From Candidatus Latescibacterota bacterium (GTDB taxonomy: Bacteria > Latescibacterota > UBA2968 > UBA8231), in contig JAJDUT010000123.1 in NCBI GenBank assembly GCA_022826515.1, forward strand, positions 72,186 to 136,185: a stretch of DNA of 64,000 nucleotides, written 5' to 3'. Positions within the stretch are counted from its first letter, which is position 1. The number at the start of each line of letters is the position of its first letter. Shown here piece by piece: positions 56,142-64,000 of the stretch. A program made the translations under genes and the position numbers. Under the pieces are notes generated by a model. It saw only the letters and a list, made by a program, of their open reading frames with translations, searched no databases and was not told where the DNA came from.

Positions 56142-59100
56142 CTATAAGCGGTTGGTTTCGATCCACTCTTTGTGCATGCGGGCAAAGCGATGGGCTTCGG
56201 CCTGTTCGTCGGCTAGGCGATCGAGGACCTGATCGTAAGCCTGCACCGCGTCCTTCCACTGCCCCAAAGACTCGTAGCAGACCCCCATATTGCTCAGCGC
56301 TCCAATCTCGCTTTCGGTGCCGGGATAGTCGCGCGCGATTTCCGCAAAGCCGGCTGCTGCCCGGCGGAACTGGGCTGGGTCTTGCTCCTCAAGGGCTTGG
56401 GCAAAGATCTCCTCGACTTCGGCGTAGCGCAGGTAGGCTACTACTTCGCGCAGGTCATCTATTAATTCGGGAACCTTTTGCGCTACCGGACTGCTGGGAA
56501 AGCGGCGGAGGACTTCTTGGTAGGCCTGCAGGGCTTGGTCGTATTCCTTCTCGTTGTAGTAAAAGTCGCCGATGGTGAACTGAGCATTGGCCGCCAGAGC
56601 GCTGCCGGGGTAGTCGGAAACCATGCTTTGGAAGGCGGCGATGGCTTGGGGTACCCGTTCCATATTGAGATGGGACCAGGCCAGATTGTAGAGGGCATCG
56701 TCGGCCAGATCCGATCGCGGGTGCACTTCGAGCAATTGCTGGTAATGCCCTTGCGCCGTCTCGAATTGTCCCAAGTTGTAATGGGCCTCCCCAGCCCGGA
56801 ACAGTGCGTCGGGTGCTAGTTCGCTTTGGGGATAGGCGCTGGCTAGGTCGGCAAAGGCCGCCGCGGCCTGCTCAAACTGAGTCAGGTTGAAATGGGCGTA
56901 TCCCAGATAGTAGAGGGCGTAGGGGCGGTTGCGATGACTAGGGGTCTTCTGCAGATAGGTTTCGAGCACTTGCACGGTTCCCGCGAGATCTTCCCGCTCG
57001 AATAGGGTCTGTCCTACAGCAAAGCGCATATCGGCCGAATAATAGGAGTCTGGGTAGTGGGACAGGGCCTTTTGGTAGGTGTTGATTAGCGCTTGGGCGT
57101 CGCCCCGTGAGCCGTGGGCGTCGCCCATTAGGAAATAGGCTTTCTCTTGCAGGGAATAGGGTTGCTCACCGCGCACGGCGGGCAAGTCCAAGGAGAGAAT
57201 TCGCTGGCATAGGGCCTCGACTTGGTCGAATTCTGCTAGGTTGTAGTGAAGTTCGGCCAGCACCACTAGGTGTTCGGCGCGTTCGACTGAATCGGTCGCT
57301 GCCGCTACTAGGGCTTGGTAGTCCCCGATGGCTTCTTCCTGCTGACCTAATTCGAGGTGGGCTAGACCAAGCATGCGCTGGGCCGCTCTCGCCAACTCCT
57401 CGTTGTCGCTGTGCAGCAGCATCTTCAGGTCGGCTGTCGCCTCCTGGTAGCGTTTTAGTTTGAGTAGGCTTACGCCGCGGCCGTAGAGGGCACCTAGGCG
57501 CACCTCTTCGTCGTCGGCCAGTTCGATGGTGCGTCCCAAGGCCTCCACCGCAGCGACAAATGCCTCCGTTTCGATCAGGGTGCGCCCTTTCATGTAGTGG
57601 AGACGAGCCTGTTCGCTTTTATCTGTACTGGTCTCCAAGCCCGCCTCCAGCGCCTCCAACGCCCCCGAGAAATCGCCCGCCGCCGCCAGCAGGTTGCTCG
57701 CTTCGAGCATGGCCTTGGGAAACAAATTTGCAGTGCGGTCAAGCTGTCGGAATAGCTCTACTGCCTTGCCGGGCTGGCCCAAATCTCGGTAGCACAGAGC
57801 CAGTTCGAAATAGGCCCCCTGGAGCTGCGGGGCCTCGGAGTATTTTTGCAGGATGGACTCGTAAGCGGCGATGGCCTGCTTGAAGTCTTCTTGCTGGTAG
57901 TGGATGCGGCCCAGTTGGAAAAGAGCACTGCGCACGTAGTCTGGGTCTTGGTCGGCGGCGACGATCTCTTGGTAGCGCTCCAGCGCTTGGGCCGTGTGCT
58001 CAGCACTGCCCAAGGTGCCGAGCATCTGGTTGCACAGGGCGATATTAAACGGGGTAGCCGCTAGGCCTAGTTCGCTGCTGGGATAGTCGGCGGCAATGCG
58101 TTCATACGTGGAGATCGCCTGTGCGTAGGCCAAGCGGGCCTCGTCGTTCGCGGCTTCGCGCTGGAGTTCAGCCTGCTCGTAATGGGCCCGCCCAATTTTG
58201 TAAAGGGCCCAAGGTGCCGCCAGACCAGCGGCTTTGGCTACATCTCCGTACGCATCTAGGTAGAGTTGGTATTCGGCGATGGCGCGCTGATAGTTGCCAA
58301 TGCCGTAGTAGTGCTCGGCCAACAGGGATTGCATGCTGGCCTGAAAAATGCGGTTGCGGCTACCGTCAATGGCCTCGCGATAGGTGCGCACCGCTGCTTG
58401 GTCATCGCCGCCTTGGGTGTACATATCGGCTAGGCGGATGTAGGCCTCGGCCACCAGTTTTTGTTCCTGGGCGAAGGCGGTTATAACCTTACTATAGGCA
58501 GCACCGGCACCGGCAAGATCCCCACTTTGGGCGCGACAATCGCCTACTTTGATCTGGGCTTTGGCCGCCAGTTCTAGCGCGGTCTCGTCCACTAGGCCGG
58601 CTATTTTCTCGCGCCGCATCTTCAGCAGGTCGCGCTCGCTGAGGTGCTCGATGTCTTGGCGGGTTACTACCTCCTGGTACCAAGAAGTGGCCTGATCGTA
58701 GTGCTGCTGCAGAAAGTAGGCTTCGCCGATTTGGAAAAGTGCTCGGTCTGCGCGGTACCCTTTGGGAGCGTGCTGCACCAGTTCCTCAAAGGCGGTGATG
58801 CTTTCCCGGTACTGCCCCAATTTAAAATAGGCCCAGCCGATATTGTAGAGGGCGTTATCGAGGTATTGGCTGGCGGGATATTTCTGCAGCAGGGCTCGGC
58901 CTTCTTCGATGGTGCGCTGGTACTCGCCGCTTTCATAAAGGCAGTTGACCAGCCGGTTGCGGGCCAATTCCCGCATCTGTGGGGAAGTAGTCTGGGCTTC
59001 GGTCTTGCGGAAATAGGCGGCCGCTTCTACGAAGTCGGTCGCTGTCCGTTCGGCGAGTTGGCGCTGGCGTTCGGAGTTGCGCTCATAGGCGGCGCGGCGC

Positions 59101-59387
59101 TGGGATTCTTGGGCGCGCTTGAAATAGCTATTACCCGTCTGGTAGAGGGCGATTTCTTTGATTGGGGCCGTAACCTCGCCGACCGCGACCTCAATCTCCG
59201 CGGTGTAGAGCAGCGGACTTTCAATGGCATTGATGCGCTCGTAGGTTGCGATGGCTTGCTCGTAGTCCTCGGCGGCATAGAATTTCTGCGCCTGCTTGAA
59301 AGAAGCTTGTATTTCGTCTGGGGTCGGTACAAAGTACGAACCTACTACTAGCCCCAGCAGAGTGCTTACAATGAGCAGAGGTGTCAT
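56142..59387 (-). CDS. giant TPR-repeat protein with N-terminal membrane anchor or signal
   Basis: Start ATG 59387 follows GAGAGGT and encodes MTPLLIVSTLLGLVVGSYFV, a signal peptide or membrane anchor. The remaining 1,050 residues are made of some 25 or more tetratricopeptide units of BamD/YbgF and classical type, such as AIATYERINAIES, NALYNIGWAYFKLGQYRESI and DALYNLAWSHLNMERVPQAI. It is the first gene of the operon and would be a long periplasmic protein-binding solenoid. Large TPR proteins (AgmK, AglT) belong to the Myxococcus Agl/Glt complex. That analogy is inferred from context, not from sequence identity. Confidence 0.8.
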   Translation of the reverse strand: MTPLLIVSTLLGLVVGSYFVPTPDEIQASFKQAQKFYAAEDYEQAIATYERINAIESPLLYTAEIEVAVGEVTAPIKEIALYQTGNSYFKRAQESQRRAAYERNSERQRQLAERTATDFVEAAAYFRKTEAQTTSPQMRELARNRLVNCLYESGEYQRTIEEGRALLQKYPASQYLDNALYNIGWAYFKLGQYRESITAFEELVQHAPKGYRADRALFQIGEAYFLQQHYDQATSWYQEVVTRQDIEHLSERDLLKMRREKIAGLVDETALELAAKAQIKVGDCRAQSGDLAGAGAAYSKVITAFAQEQKLVAEAYIRLADMYTQGGDDQAAVRTYREAIDGSRNRIFQASMQSLLAEHYYGIGNYQRAIAEYQLYLDAYGDVAKAAGLAAPWALYKIGRAHYEQAELQREAANDEARLAYAQAISTYERIAADYPSSELGLAATPFNIALCNQMLGTLGSAEHTAQALERYQEIVAADQDPDYVRSALFQLGRIHYQQEDFKQAIAAYESILQKYSEAPQLQGAYFELALCYRDLGQPGKAVELFRQLDRTANLFPKAMLEASNLLAAAGDFSGALEALEAGLETSTDKSEQARLHYMKGRTLIETEAFVAAVEALGRTIELADDEEVRLGALYGRGVSLLKLKRYQEATADLKMLLHSDNEELARAAQRMLGLAHLELGQQEEAIGDYQALVAAATDSVERAEHLVVLAELHYNLAEFDQVEALCQRILSLDLPAVRGEQPYSLQEKAYFLMGDAHGSRGDAQALINTYQKALSHYPDSYYSADMRFAVGQTLFEREDLAGTVQVLETYLQKTPSHRNRPYALYYLGYAHFNLTQFEQAAAAFADLASAYPQSELAPDALFRAGEAHYNLGQFETAQGHYQQLLEVHPRSDLADDALYNLAWSHLNMERVPQAIAAFQSMVSDYPGSALAANAQFTIGDFYYNEKEYDQALQAYQEVLRRFPSSPVAQKVPELIDDLREVVAYLRYAEVEEIFAQALEEQDPAQFRRAAAGFAEIARDYPGTESEIGALSNMGVCYESLGQWKDAVQAYDQVLDRLADEQAEAHRFARMHKEWIETNRL

Positions 59388-59634
59388 AGTACCTCTCAAC
59401 GAGAAAGAGCACGCCAGCACACCAAATTTTGCGGATTAGTCCAAACGGTAAGAAAAGGCAAATGCGGTTGCAAGTATTTCTCCATGCGGTTTGAAAGCGG
59501 GCTTTTTGCGCTAGCAGTAGAAAAACGGGGCAGATGTTTCTTTGGCATGTTGCTAGCGGTAAAGTATATTACGGCCCTGCGCGTCCTATTCGAGTCCAAC
59601 GAGCCGCACCAACTCATTGCGGGAGGCATTCGTT
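59388..59634. promoter_or_regulatory. divergent control region between the two machine operons
   Basis: A 247-bp non-coding gap between the TPR gene (minus) and the ExbB-like gene (plus). It should hold promoters for both operons. On the plus strand TTGCTA (59550-59555) and TATATT (59575-59580) are spaced 19 bp, a weak match; no convincing minus-strand boxes were found. Confidence 0.4.
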
Positions 59635-60381
59635 ATGGAAACTCTGTTAGCCGGTGGCATCCTGATGATTCCCTTGGGACTGTGCGCCGTCCTCTCACTG
59701 GCATTCATCTTAGAAAGGGTCTGGGTGCTCAGCCGCATTCCCGACGAGCAGGCCGCCCAACAGACTCTCGAAGAGGCGGAAAGAGCCTTAGCGGATCGAG
59801 GGCAAGAAGCCGCTGCCCAGTACTGCGCCGACCACAAAGGTCCGCTGTGTTTTATTTTTGCCTCCTTGCTCAAGCGCTTTGACACCCTCATGCTCGAACG
59901 CCGCGAATTCCGTCCGACCAACGAGCGCCTAGCCCGCTTGGCCGGACAGGCCGGTGCCGGAGACCTCTCCCGCTTTCTGCTCGAGCAAAAGGAACTTTCC
60001 GACCTCAAGGACGAGCTCGTGCTGGAGACGGACGAAGCCGGCAAGGTCTATCTAAGTCGCTACTTGGTGGTGCTCAATACCATCGGCAACATCGCGCCGT
60101 TGCTGGGCCTGTTCGGCACCATCCTCGGCATGATCACCTCCTTCAAGGCCATTGCCGTGGCCGGTACGGGCGATCCCAAGGTGGTGGCCAGCGGCATTTC
60201 GCAGGCCCTAGTCACCACGGCCACGGGGCTGGCGATTGCCATCCCCACCATCGTGGCCTACCGCTCGCTGGCCCGGCGCGCCGAACACCATCGCAGCCGT
60301 CTCGAAGTCTATGGGCTGGCGTTCGTCAACACCTTGCTGATGGTCGGCCAAGATCAATTGGACGAGGAGGCAGCCGGCTAA
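59635..60381 (+). CDS. ExbB/TolQ/MotA-family proton channel subunit
   Basis: ATG 59635 has GGGAGG eight bases upstream and is preferred over an in-frame TTG at 59617. The 248-residue protein has the ExbB/TolQ layout: a first transmembrane helix (GGILMIPLGLCAVLSLAFILERVW), a long cytoplasmic loop (about 35-140), and two helices with the channel-lining motifs IAPLLGLFGTILGMITSF and ISQALVTTATGLAIAIPTIVAY, whose Thr residues correspond to the conserved proton-path positions. It overlaps the next start by one base (TAATG). With two ExbD-type subunits downstream it should form an inner-membrane, proton-driven motor. Confidence 0.93.
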   Translation: METLLAGGILMIPLGLCAVLSLAFILERVWVLSRIPDEQAAQQTLEEAERALADRGQEAAAQYCADHKGPLCFIFASLLKRFDTLMLERREFRPTNERLARLAGQAGAGDLSRFLLEQKELSDLKDELVLETDEAGKVYLSRYLVVLNTIGNIAPLLGLFGTILGMITSFKAIAVAGTGDPKVVASGISQALVTTATGLAIAIPTIVAYRSLARRAEHHRSRLEVYGLAFVNTLLMVGQDQLDEEAAG

Positions 60382-60800
60382 TGGCCCTCGTGCTGAGCCG
60401 CAAACGGGAAAGCCTGACCAGGGACGAAGGTCCAGATCTGACGCCGCTGATCGACTGCGTTTTTCTGCTGCTCATTTTCTTCATGGTCACTACCGTCTTC
60501 ATCCACTCCAAGGGGCTAGACGTGGACCTTCCGGCCCAGAGCGAGGCGACGGAACAGCAGGAGAAGAAAGACATCAATATCCTCATCGACGCCCAAGGCC
60601 GCATCCAGATCAGCGGCGAGGACGTGGTGCCAGAGGCTCTGGTCGAGCGGATCAAGCGGGCCATGAAAGAGGCCAACAACGATAATATCATCATACAGGG
60701 GCACGTCGATGTTGCCCAGGAGTACGTGGTCTTAGTGGTGGATGCGGCCAAAGCGGCCGATGTCGCGGGTATAGCTTTCGCCAAAGAGGAGGCTCCCTAG
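60381..60800 (+). CDS. ExbD/TolR-family subunit 1
   Basis: The 139-residue protein has a short cytoplasmic tail, a single transmembrane helix with the proton-carrying Asp in LTPLIDCVFLLLIFFMVTTV, and a periplasmic domain ending INILIDAQGRIQISGEDV...IIIQGHVDVAQEYVVLVVDAA, the ExbD/TolR fold. It is coupled to the ExbB gene on one side and to the second ExbD gene on the other by one-base overlaps. It presumably uses proton flow to pull on a TonB-like partner. Confidence 0.92.
   Translation: MALVLSRKRESLTRDEGPDLTPLIDCVFLLLIFFMVTTVFIHSKGLDVDLPAQSEATEQQEKKDINILIDAQGRIQISGEDVVPEALVERIKRAMKEANNDNIIIQGHVDVAQEYVVLVVDAAKAADVAGIAFAKEEAP
60438..60496 (+). repeat. 59-bp near-identical segment shared by the two exbD-like genes, copy 1
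   Basis: Matches 60854-60912 at 56 of 59 positions and encodes the same 20 residues of the transmembrane helix region. The flanking parts of the two genes are clearly diverged. Confidence 0.9.
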
Positions 60801-61216
60801 TGGTGCAGCAGCGGACCTCCATATTGGAAGACCTAGAGGATGAAAATCTCAATCTGACGCCGCTAATCGACTGCGTTTTTCTGCTGCTCATTTTCTTCAT
60901 GGTCACCACGGTTTTCAAGCAGCCCTACAGTCTGCAGGTGGAGTTGCCCCAGGCCCGTCAAGCTACCATCGTCGAAGAAAAGAAATTGGTGGCCTCGATC
61001 GACAAGTCGGGTGCAATGGAGCTCAATCGCCAGCTAGTGAGCATGGCAAAACTTCCGACCGTGCTCGCCCGCGAGAAAGAGACGACCCGCAGTTTGACGT
61101 TGATCATTCGCACGGACAAGAAGACCCGGCACGGTCTTGTGCTCGAGGTCATGGAGATTGCCAAGCGGCTCGACGTCGACAAGGTCGTTTTGGCCACCGA
61201 AGAGGAAGAAATCTGA
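60800..61216 (+). CDS. ExbD/TolR-family subunit 2
   Basis: Start is GTG 60800, sharing a base with the preceding TAG. The 138-residue protein has the same transmembrane segment as subunit 1 with Asp in the helix, but a different periplasmic part (YSLQVELPQARQATIVEEKKLVASIDKSG, LTLIIRTDKKTRHGLVLEVME, VDKVVLATEEEEI). One ExbB-type plus two different ExbD-type subunits is the composition of the AglR-AglQ-AglS motor of Myxococcus, and also occurs in other Tol/Exb-like systems. Confidence 0.92.
   Translation: MVQQRTSILEDLEDENLNLTPLIDCVFLLLIFFMVTTVFKQPYSLQVELPQARQATIVEEKKLVASIDKSGAMELNRQLVSMAKLPTVLAREKETTRSLTLIIRTDKKTRHGLVLEVMEIAKRLDVDKVVLATEEEEI
60854..60912 (+). repeat. 59-bp near-identical segment shared by the two exbD-like genes, copy 2
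   Basis: See 60438-60496. The three differences are all silent. Confidence 0.9.
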
Positions 61217-61247
61217 GCGGCTTCTGAAGCGATCGATAGGAAACTTC

Positions 61248-61994
61248 ATGCGCTATTTCATCGCCACTCTCTGTCTAGTCCTGACCGCTTCTGCTGCTCC
61301 CGCTGAAGATGCGCTGCCGCACCACACCATCCTCCGCGCCGCTGGGCCTATCGCCGTGGACAGTCGCCTCGACGAGCCTTCCTGGGAGGCCGCTCAAGTC
61401 ATCGACCAGTTCGTCTTCCCTTGGTGGACTGAAGGTGCCAGGGATCGCACCGAAGCCCGCTTGCTGTGGGACGATGTGCATCTGTACGTCGCCTTCACTG
61501 CGCACGACCCGCACATTTCAGCTACCTTGACCGAGCGCGACAGTCCGGTGTCGCGCGACGATTGCGTCGAAGTGTTCATCGCCCCAGACACCAGCCAAGT
61601 CACCAGCTATTTCAATTTTGAATTCAATGCCTTGGGCACGATTCTGGACCGCTCGCCGCACGCCGATCGTTCGTCCGCATGGAACGGCGAGGGCGTGCAG
61701 GTGGCCATCGACATCCAAGGCACCCTCAATCAAGAGACGGATCAGGATACGCTCTGGACTGCTGAGGTCGCCCTGCCCTTTGCCGTTTTCGATCCATACG
61801 CCCCCAGTTTGCCCCCGACCGCTGGCGATGTGTGGCGTCTCAACCTGTACCGCACGGGCGGCGCGATTAATCTGCAGTACATCACTTGGTCCAATACTCT
61901 GACGCCCAAGCCGCAATTCCATGTGCCCCAGCGTTTTGGAGTGGTGCATTTTGACGATCGGCCGGTATTGAGTCTGCAAGACGAGGCCGAGTAG
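61248..61994 (+). CDS. exported CBM9-like carbohydrate-binding protein
   Basis: ATG 61248 (ATAGGAAAC upstream) opens a signal peptide (MRYFIATLCLVLTASAAPA, then EDA). The 248-residue product is essentially one CBM9/DOMON-like beta-sandwich: ILRAAGPIAVDSRLDEPSWEAA, ARLLWDDVHLYVAFTAHDPH, DDCVEVFIAPD, YFNFEFNALGTILD, WTAEVALPFAVF and VWRLNLYR. Family members bind sugars or, in some, haem. It would be periplasmic or surface-located, 31 bp downstream of the ExbD genes and in the same operon. This links the motor to glycan binding or surface attachment. Confidence 0.85.
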   Translation: MRYFIATLCLVLTASAAPAEDALPHHTILRAAGPIAVDSRLDEPSWEAAQVIDQFVFPWWTEGARDRTEARLLWDDVHLYVAFTAHDPHISATLTERDSPVSRDDCVEVFIAPDTSQVTSYFNFEFNALGTILDRSPHADRSSAWNGEGVQVAIDIQGTLNQETDQDTLWTAEVALPFAVFDPYAPSLPPTAGDVWRLNLYRTGGAINLQYITWSNTLTPKPQFHVPQRFGVVHFDDRPVLSLQDEAE

Positions 61995-62010
61995 GAAGAC
62001 GCGGCTAGCC

Positions 62011-63783
62011 GTGTCTTCATCAAATCGGGACTTCCGACGAACTACTGCTACAGTTATCTATCGCGTTCTGCTGCTATTTGCGCTGTTCGCGTCCTGCGAA
62101 TCCACAGATGCGCCGCTCGTCTTCTACGAGAGCCCGCATGGACTGGTGGTGCTGAAGGCGGTGCGGGTCGATTTTGCGGCAGAGGGCGAAGAGGCGGCTG
62201 CGGCGCGGGCGCACTTTGACGCGGGTGAAGAACACCTCAGCGCGGGTCGCTGCGGTGCTGCGGCTGAGAGCTATTTGCAGGCTGCGGCGCGGCGACCGTC
62301 TCCGGCAGTCTGGCTCAATGCGGGGGTCGCGCTGCTGTGCGATGGCGAATATGAAAGGGCGGGGGAGATGCTGGCAAAGGGACTGGGACTTTCGGCGACA
62401 CGAGAAGATGTTCGAGCCGCTTTGTTGGGCAATCTGGGCCAAGCCCATCAGCGTCTAGGGCGTCTCGACTCGGCGTTGGTATCCTACCAAAGCGCGGTGG
62501 CGCTGTACCGGCAGAGCGGTTTTGCCGCTGGCGAGGCTCAAGCGCTTGGCGATCTGGGCGCGGCCTATTTCATGCAGGGCGATCCAGAGCAGGCGCTTGG
62601 CTTCCTAAAACAGGCGCGGGATGGGCATCGGCGGATTGGCGATCAACTCGGACTGGCGCGGGATCTCGACCGCCTCGGTACGGTTTACTTTGTCCGGGGC
62701 GAGGCGGATTCGGCGCGGTTGGCTTTTGCGGAGGCGCTGGAACTCTACCGAGACGAGGAGTATCTGCGCGGCCAAGCTGGCGGTCTGACGAATATCGGCA
62801 ACATCCACCTAGACGAGGGCCGGCTCGATTCGGCGCACTTTTACTTTTCCGCCGGACTGGCCGTCCTCGAACGCCTAGCCGACGACGCGGCCCGCGCCAC
62901 CCAGCTAGTGCGAATCGGACAGATTTACCAGCAGCAGGACGATCTAGAGGCCGCGTTGGTCGCCTACCGCGTGGCGCTTTCTATACATCGGGCGCAAGAA
63001 AAGGTGGATGGCCAAGCCGAGACGCGCGATCGCATGGCGCGCATTTTTTTTCAGCAGGGCCGTTTGGATTCGGCGCTGTCCGCGTACCAAGCGGCGCTTG
63101 CGCTCTACCGGCGGTATGATAGCCACCCAGGCAAGCGGGCGCAGGGATTGGATCACATTGGCGATGTGCATCTGTACCAGGGTCGTTTGGATTCGGCGCT
63201 GTCCGCCTTTGAAGCGGCGCTGGAGATCTACGTCGCCCACGGCCATCCGCGTGGCCGAGCTGTCCAGTCGAGTAAGATCGGTCAGGTGCTGCAGAAACAG
63301 GGTCAGCTAGACGAGGCGATAAAAGCTCATCGCGCGGCTTTGGCGCTGTACCGCGAATTCGATCTCTACGCCGAGGGGGCGACCCAACTCGACTACATCG
63401 GCCACCTCCACTTCCGCCAGGGCAAAATCGACGAGGCGCTCGCCTCCTTTGAGAACGCCCTGCACGTTTTCACGCAAGCGGGCAACCGCCAAGGCGAGGC
63501 CGCGCAACTGAGCAATATAGGCAACATCTACTTCGAGCAAGGCCGCTTGGACGAGGCGCTCAAGGCATTTGGCGATGCCCTGCACGTTTTCCAGTTGATC
63601 GGGCATCGGCAGGGAGAGGCGCAGAGTTTGGGCAATATCGGGTTGGTGTATCGCAAGAAAGGCGAGCGGGCGCAAGCGCTGGAGGCGCTGCAACAGGCAC
63701 GCGCTGCGTATGCCGAGATTGGAGTGCGGAGCGAGGGGCGGCGGACGGTGGAAGAGGCGATTTCGGCAATCGAGGGACATTGA
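62011..63783 (+). CDS. TPR-repeat lipoprotein (40-residue LGN/rapsyn-type repeats)
   Basis: Start GTG 62011 precedes a lipoprotein-like signal (VIYRVLLLFALFASC, Cys near 29; Phe at -3 is atypical). The 590-residue product contains about a dozen 40-residue repeats of the type QGRLDSALSAYQAALALYRR followed by an A-x-x-L-x-x-I-G-D/N-(I/V)-Y/H segment, the spacing of LGN, rapsyn and TPR_12 proteins rather than classical 34-residue TPR. Two successive repeats (63055 on and 63178 on) are nearly identical at the DNA level, indicating recent internal duplication. It ends the plus-strand operon, 16 bp after the CBM9-like gene, and likely acts as an envelope scaffold. Confidence 0.82.
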   Translation: MSSSNRDFRRTTATVIYRVLLLFALFASCESTDAPLVFYESPHGLVVLKAVRVDFAAEGEEAAAARAHFDAGEEHLSAGRCGAAAESYLQAAARRPSPAVWLNAGVALLCDGEYERAGEMLAKGLGLSATREDVRAALLGNLGQAHQRLGRLDSALVSYQSAVALYRQSGFAAGEAQALGDLGAAYFMQGDPEQALGFLKQARDGHRRIGDQLGLARDLDRLGTVYFVRGEADSARLAFAEALELYRDEEYLRGQAGGLTNIGNIHLDEGRLDSAHFYFSAGLAVLERLADDAARATQLVRIGQIYQQQDDLEAALVAYRVALSIHRAQEKVDGQAETRDRMARIFFQQGRLDSALSAYQAALALYRRYDSHPGKRAQGLDHIGDVHLYQGRLDSALSAFEAALEIYVAHGHPRGRAVQSSKIGQVLQKQGQLDEAIKAHRAALALYREFDLYAEGATQLDYIGHLHFRQGKIDEALASFENALHVFTQAGNRQGEAAQLSNIGNIYFEQGRLDEALKAFGDALHVFQLIGHRQGEAQSLGNIGLVYRKKGERAQALEALQQARAAYAEIGVRSEGRRTVEEAISAIEGH

Positions 63784-63895
63784 CTTGGCATGGCTGGAAG
63801 AATTCGAGTTTTCGCGCGAAAGTGTGTGGGCACCAAGCCAACCGGACCAAAAAGAGGCGCAGCGGCAGGTTGAAGAAGCCTTTGTCTTCTAAATG

Positions 63896-64000
63896 TTAGG
63901 GGTCGCCAAATACCGCCCGGCGCAACGTATCGTTAAGCCGCGTCTGCCAGCCTTTGCCTGTCGCCCGGAAGTAAGCCGTGATATCCGCGTCGAGACAGAT
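63896..64000 (-). CDS. brnA: BrnA-type antitoxin, C-terminal part
   Basis: The last 34 codons of a minus-strand gene that continues beyond the window. The visible sequence, ICLDADITAYFRATGKGWQT followed by RLNDTLRRAVF, is the conserved C-terminal ribbon-helix-helix segment of BrnA antitoxins (typically LDxDVxxWFxxxGxGYQTRIN). BrnA neutralises the RNase BrnT, whose gene normally lies just upstream and would be to the right of this window. The stop is at 63896-63898. Confidence 0.85.
   Translation of the reverse strand: MCLDADITAYFRATGKGWQTRLNDTLRRAVFGDP

Noticed and set aside
63710..63892. A 60-codon plus-strand frame ending in FVF before the BrnA gene
   Set aside because: Its first half overlaps the TPR gene in another frame. 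The remaining 36 codons after 63783 (LAWLEEFEFSRESVW...) could be a gene fragment, but I see no ribosome-binding site, start or recognisable family.

Overview
The window looks like chromosome from an uncultured, GC-rich, Gram-negative candidate-phylum bacterium. The combination of PhyH-type oxygenases, sulfatase, enolase-superfamily enzyme, beta-propeller glycosidase-like proteins, a DUF6785-type membrane protein, ASPIC/UnbV and FlgD/CHU_C-tailed secreted proteins is what I associate with Latescibacterota- or Poribacteria-like genomes. That placement is inference; there is no rRNA or other marker gene here.

Region 1-14.9 kb mixes defence and toxin-antitoxin genes with secreted-protein and catabolic genes. 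It holds a truncated HNH endonuclease, a Gp49/HigB-type toxin with XRE antitoxin, an orphan RHH antitoxin-like gene, two large exported discoidin/FlgD-tailed proteins, a sulfatase, an enolase-superfamily enzyme, then a HigBA-like pair translationally coupled to a 981-residue N6-adenine DNA methylase, a markedly AT-rich gene with a HEPN-like motif, and a UPF0175 antitoxin.

Region 14.9-41 kb is a catabolic island: a cyclase-family hydrolase, two tandem PhyH oxygenases, a Gfo/Idh/MocA dehydrogenase, four paralogous beta-propeller proteins, a nitrilase, a GH95-like glycosidase, an M19 dipeptidase, a sugar-phosphate-isomerase-like protein with a multi-span membrane protein, and several exported proteins. 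It contains remnants of an IS5-family and an IS630-family element. Small MITE-like repeats here share the terminal inverted repeat of the IS630 remnant.

Region 40.7-63.8 kb is the most interesting part. A tightly overlapped nine-gene minus-strand operon (giant TPR protein, TonB-like/DUF4159 protein, lipoprotein with an AgmX/PglI tail, small lipoprotein, then two exported discoidin/FlgD-tailed proteins and three paralogous large outer-membrane proteins with Asp-rich, Ca-binding-like inserts) diverges from a plus-strand operon encoding one ExbB/TolQ-type and two ExbD/TolR-type subunits, a CBM9-like exported protein and a TPR lipoprotein. One ExbB plus two ExbD plus AgmX-tail and TPR proteins recalls the Agl/Glt (gliding) and Nfs machineries of Myxococcus. 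I infer a proton-motive-force-driven envelope machine that acts on or assembles the large surface proteins. The right edge carries the 3' end of a BrnA-type antitoxin gene.
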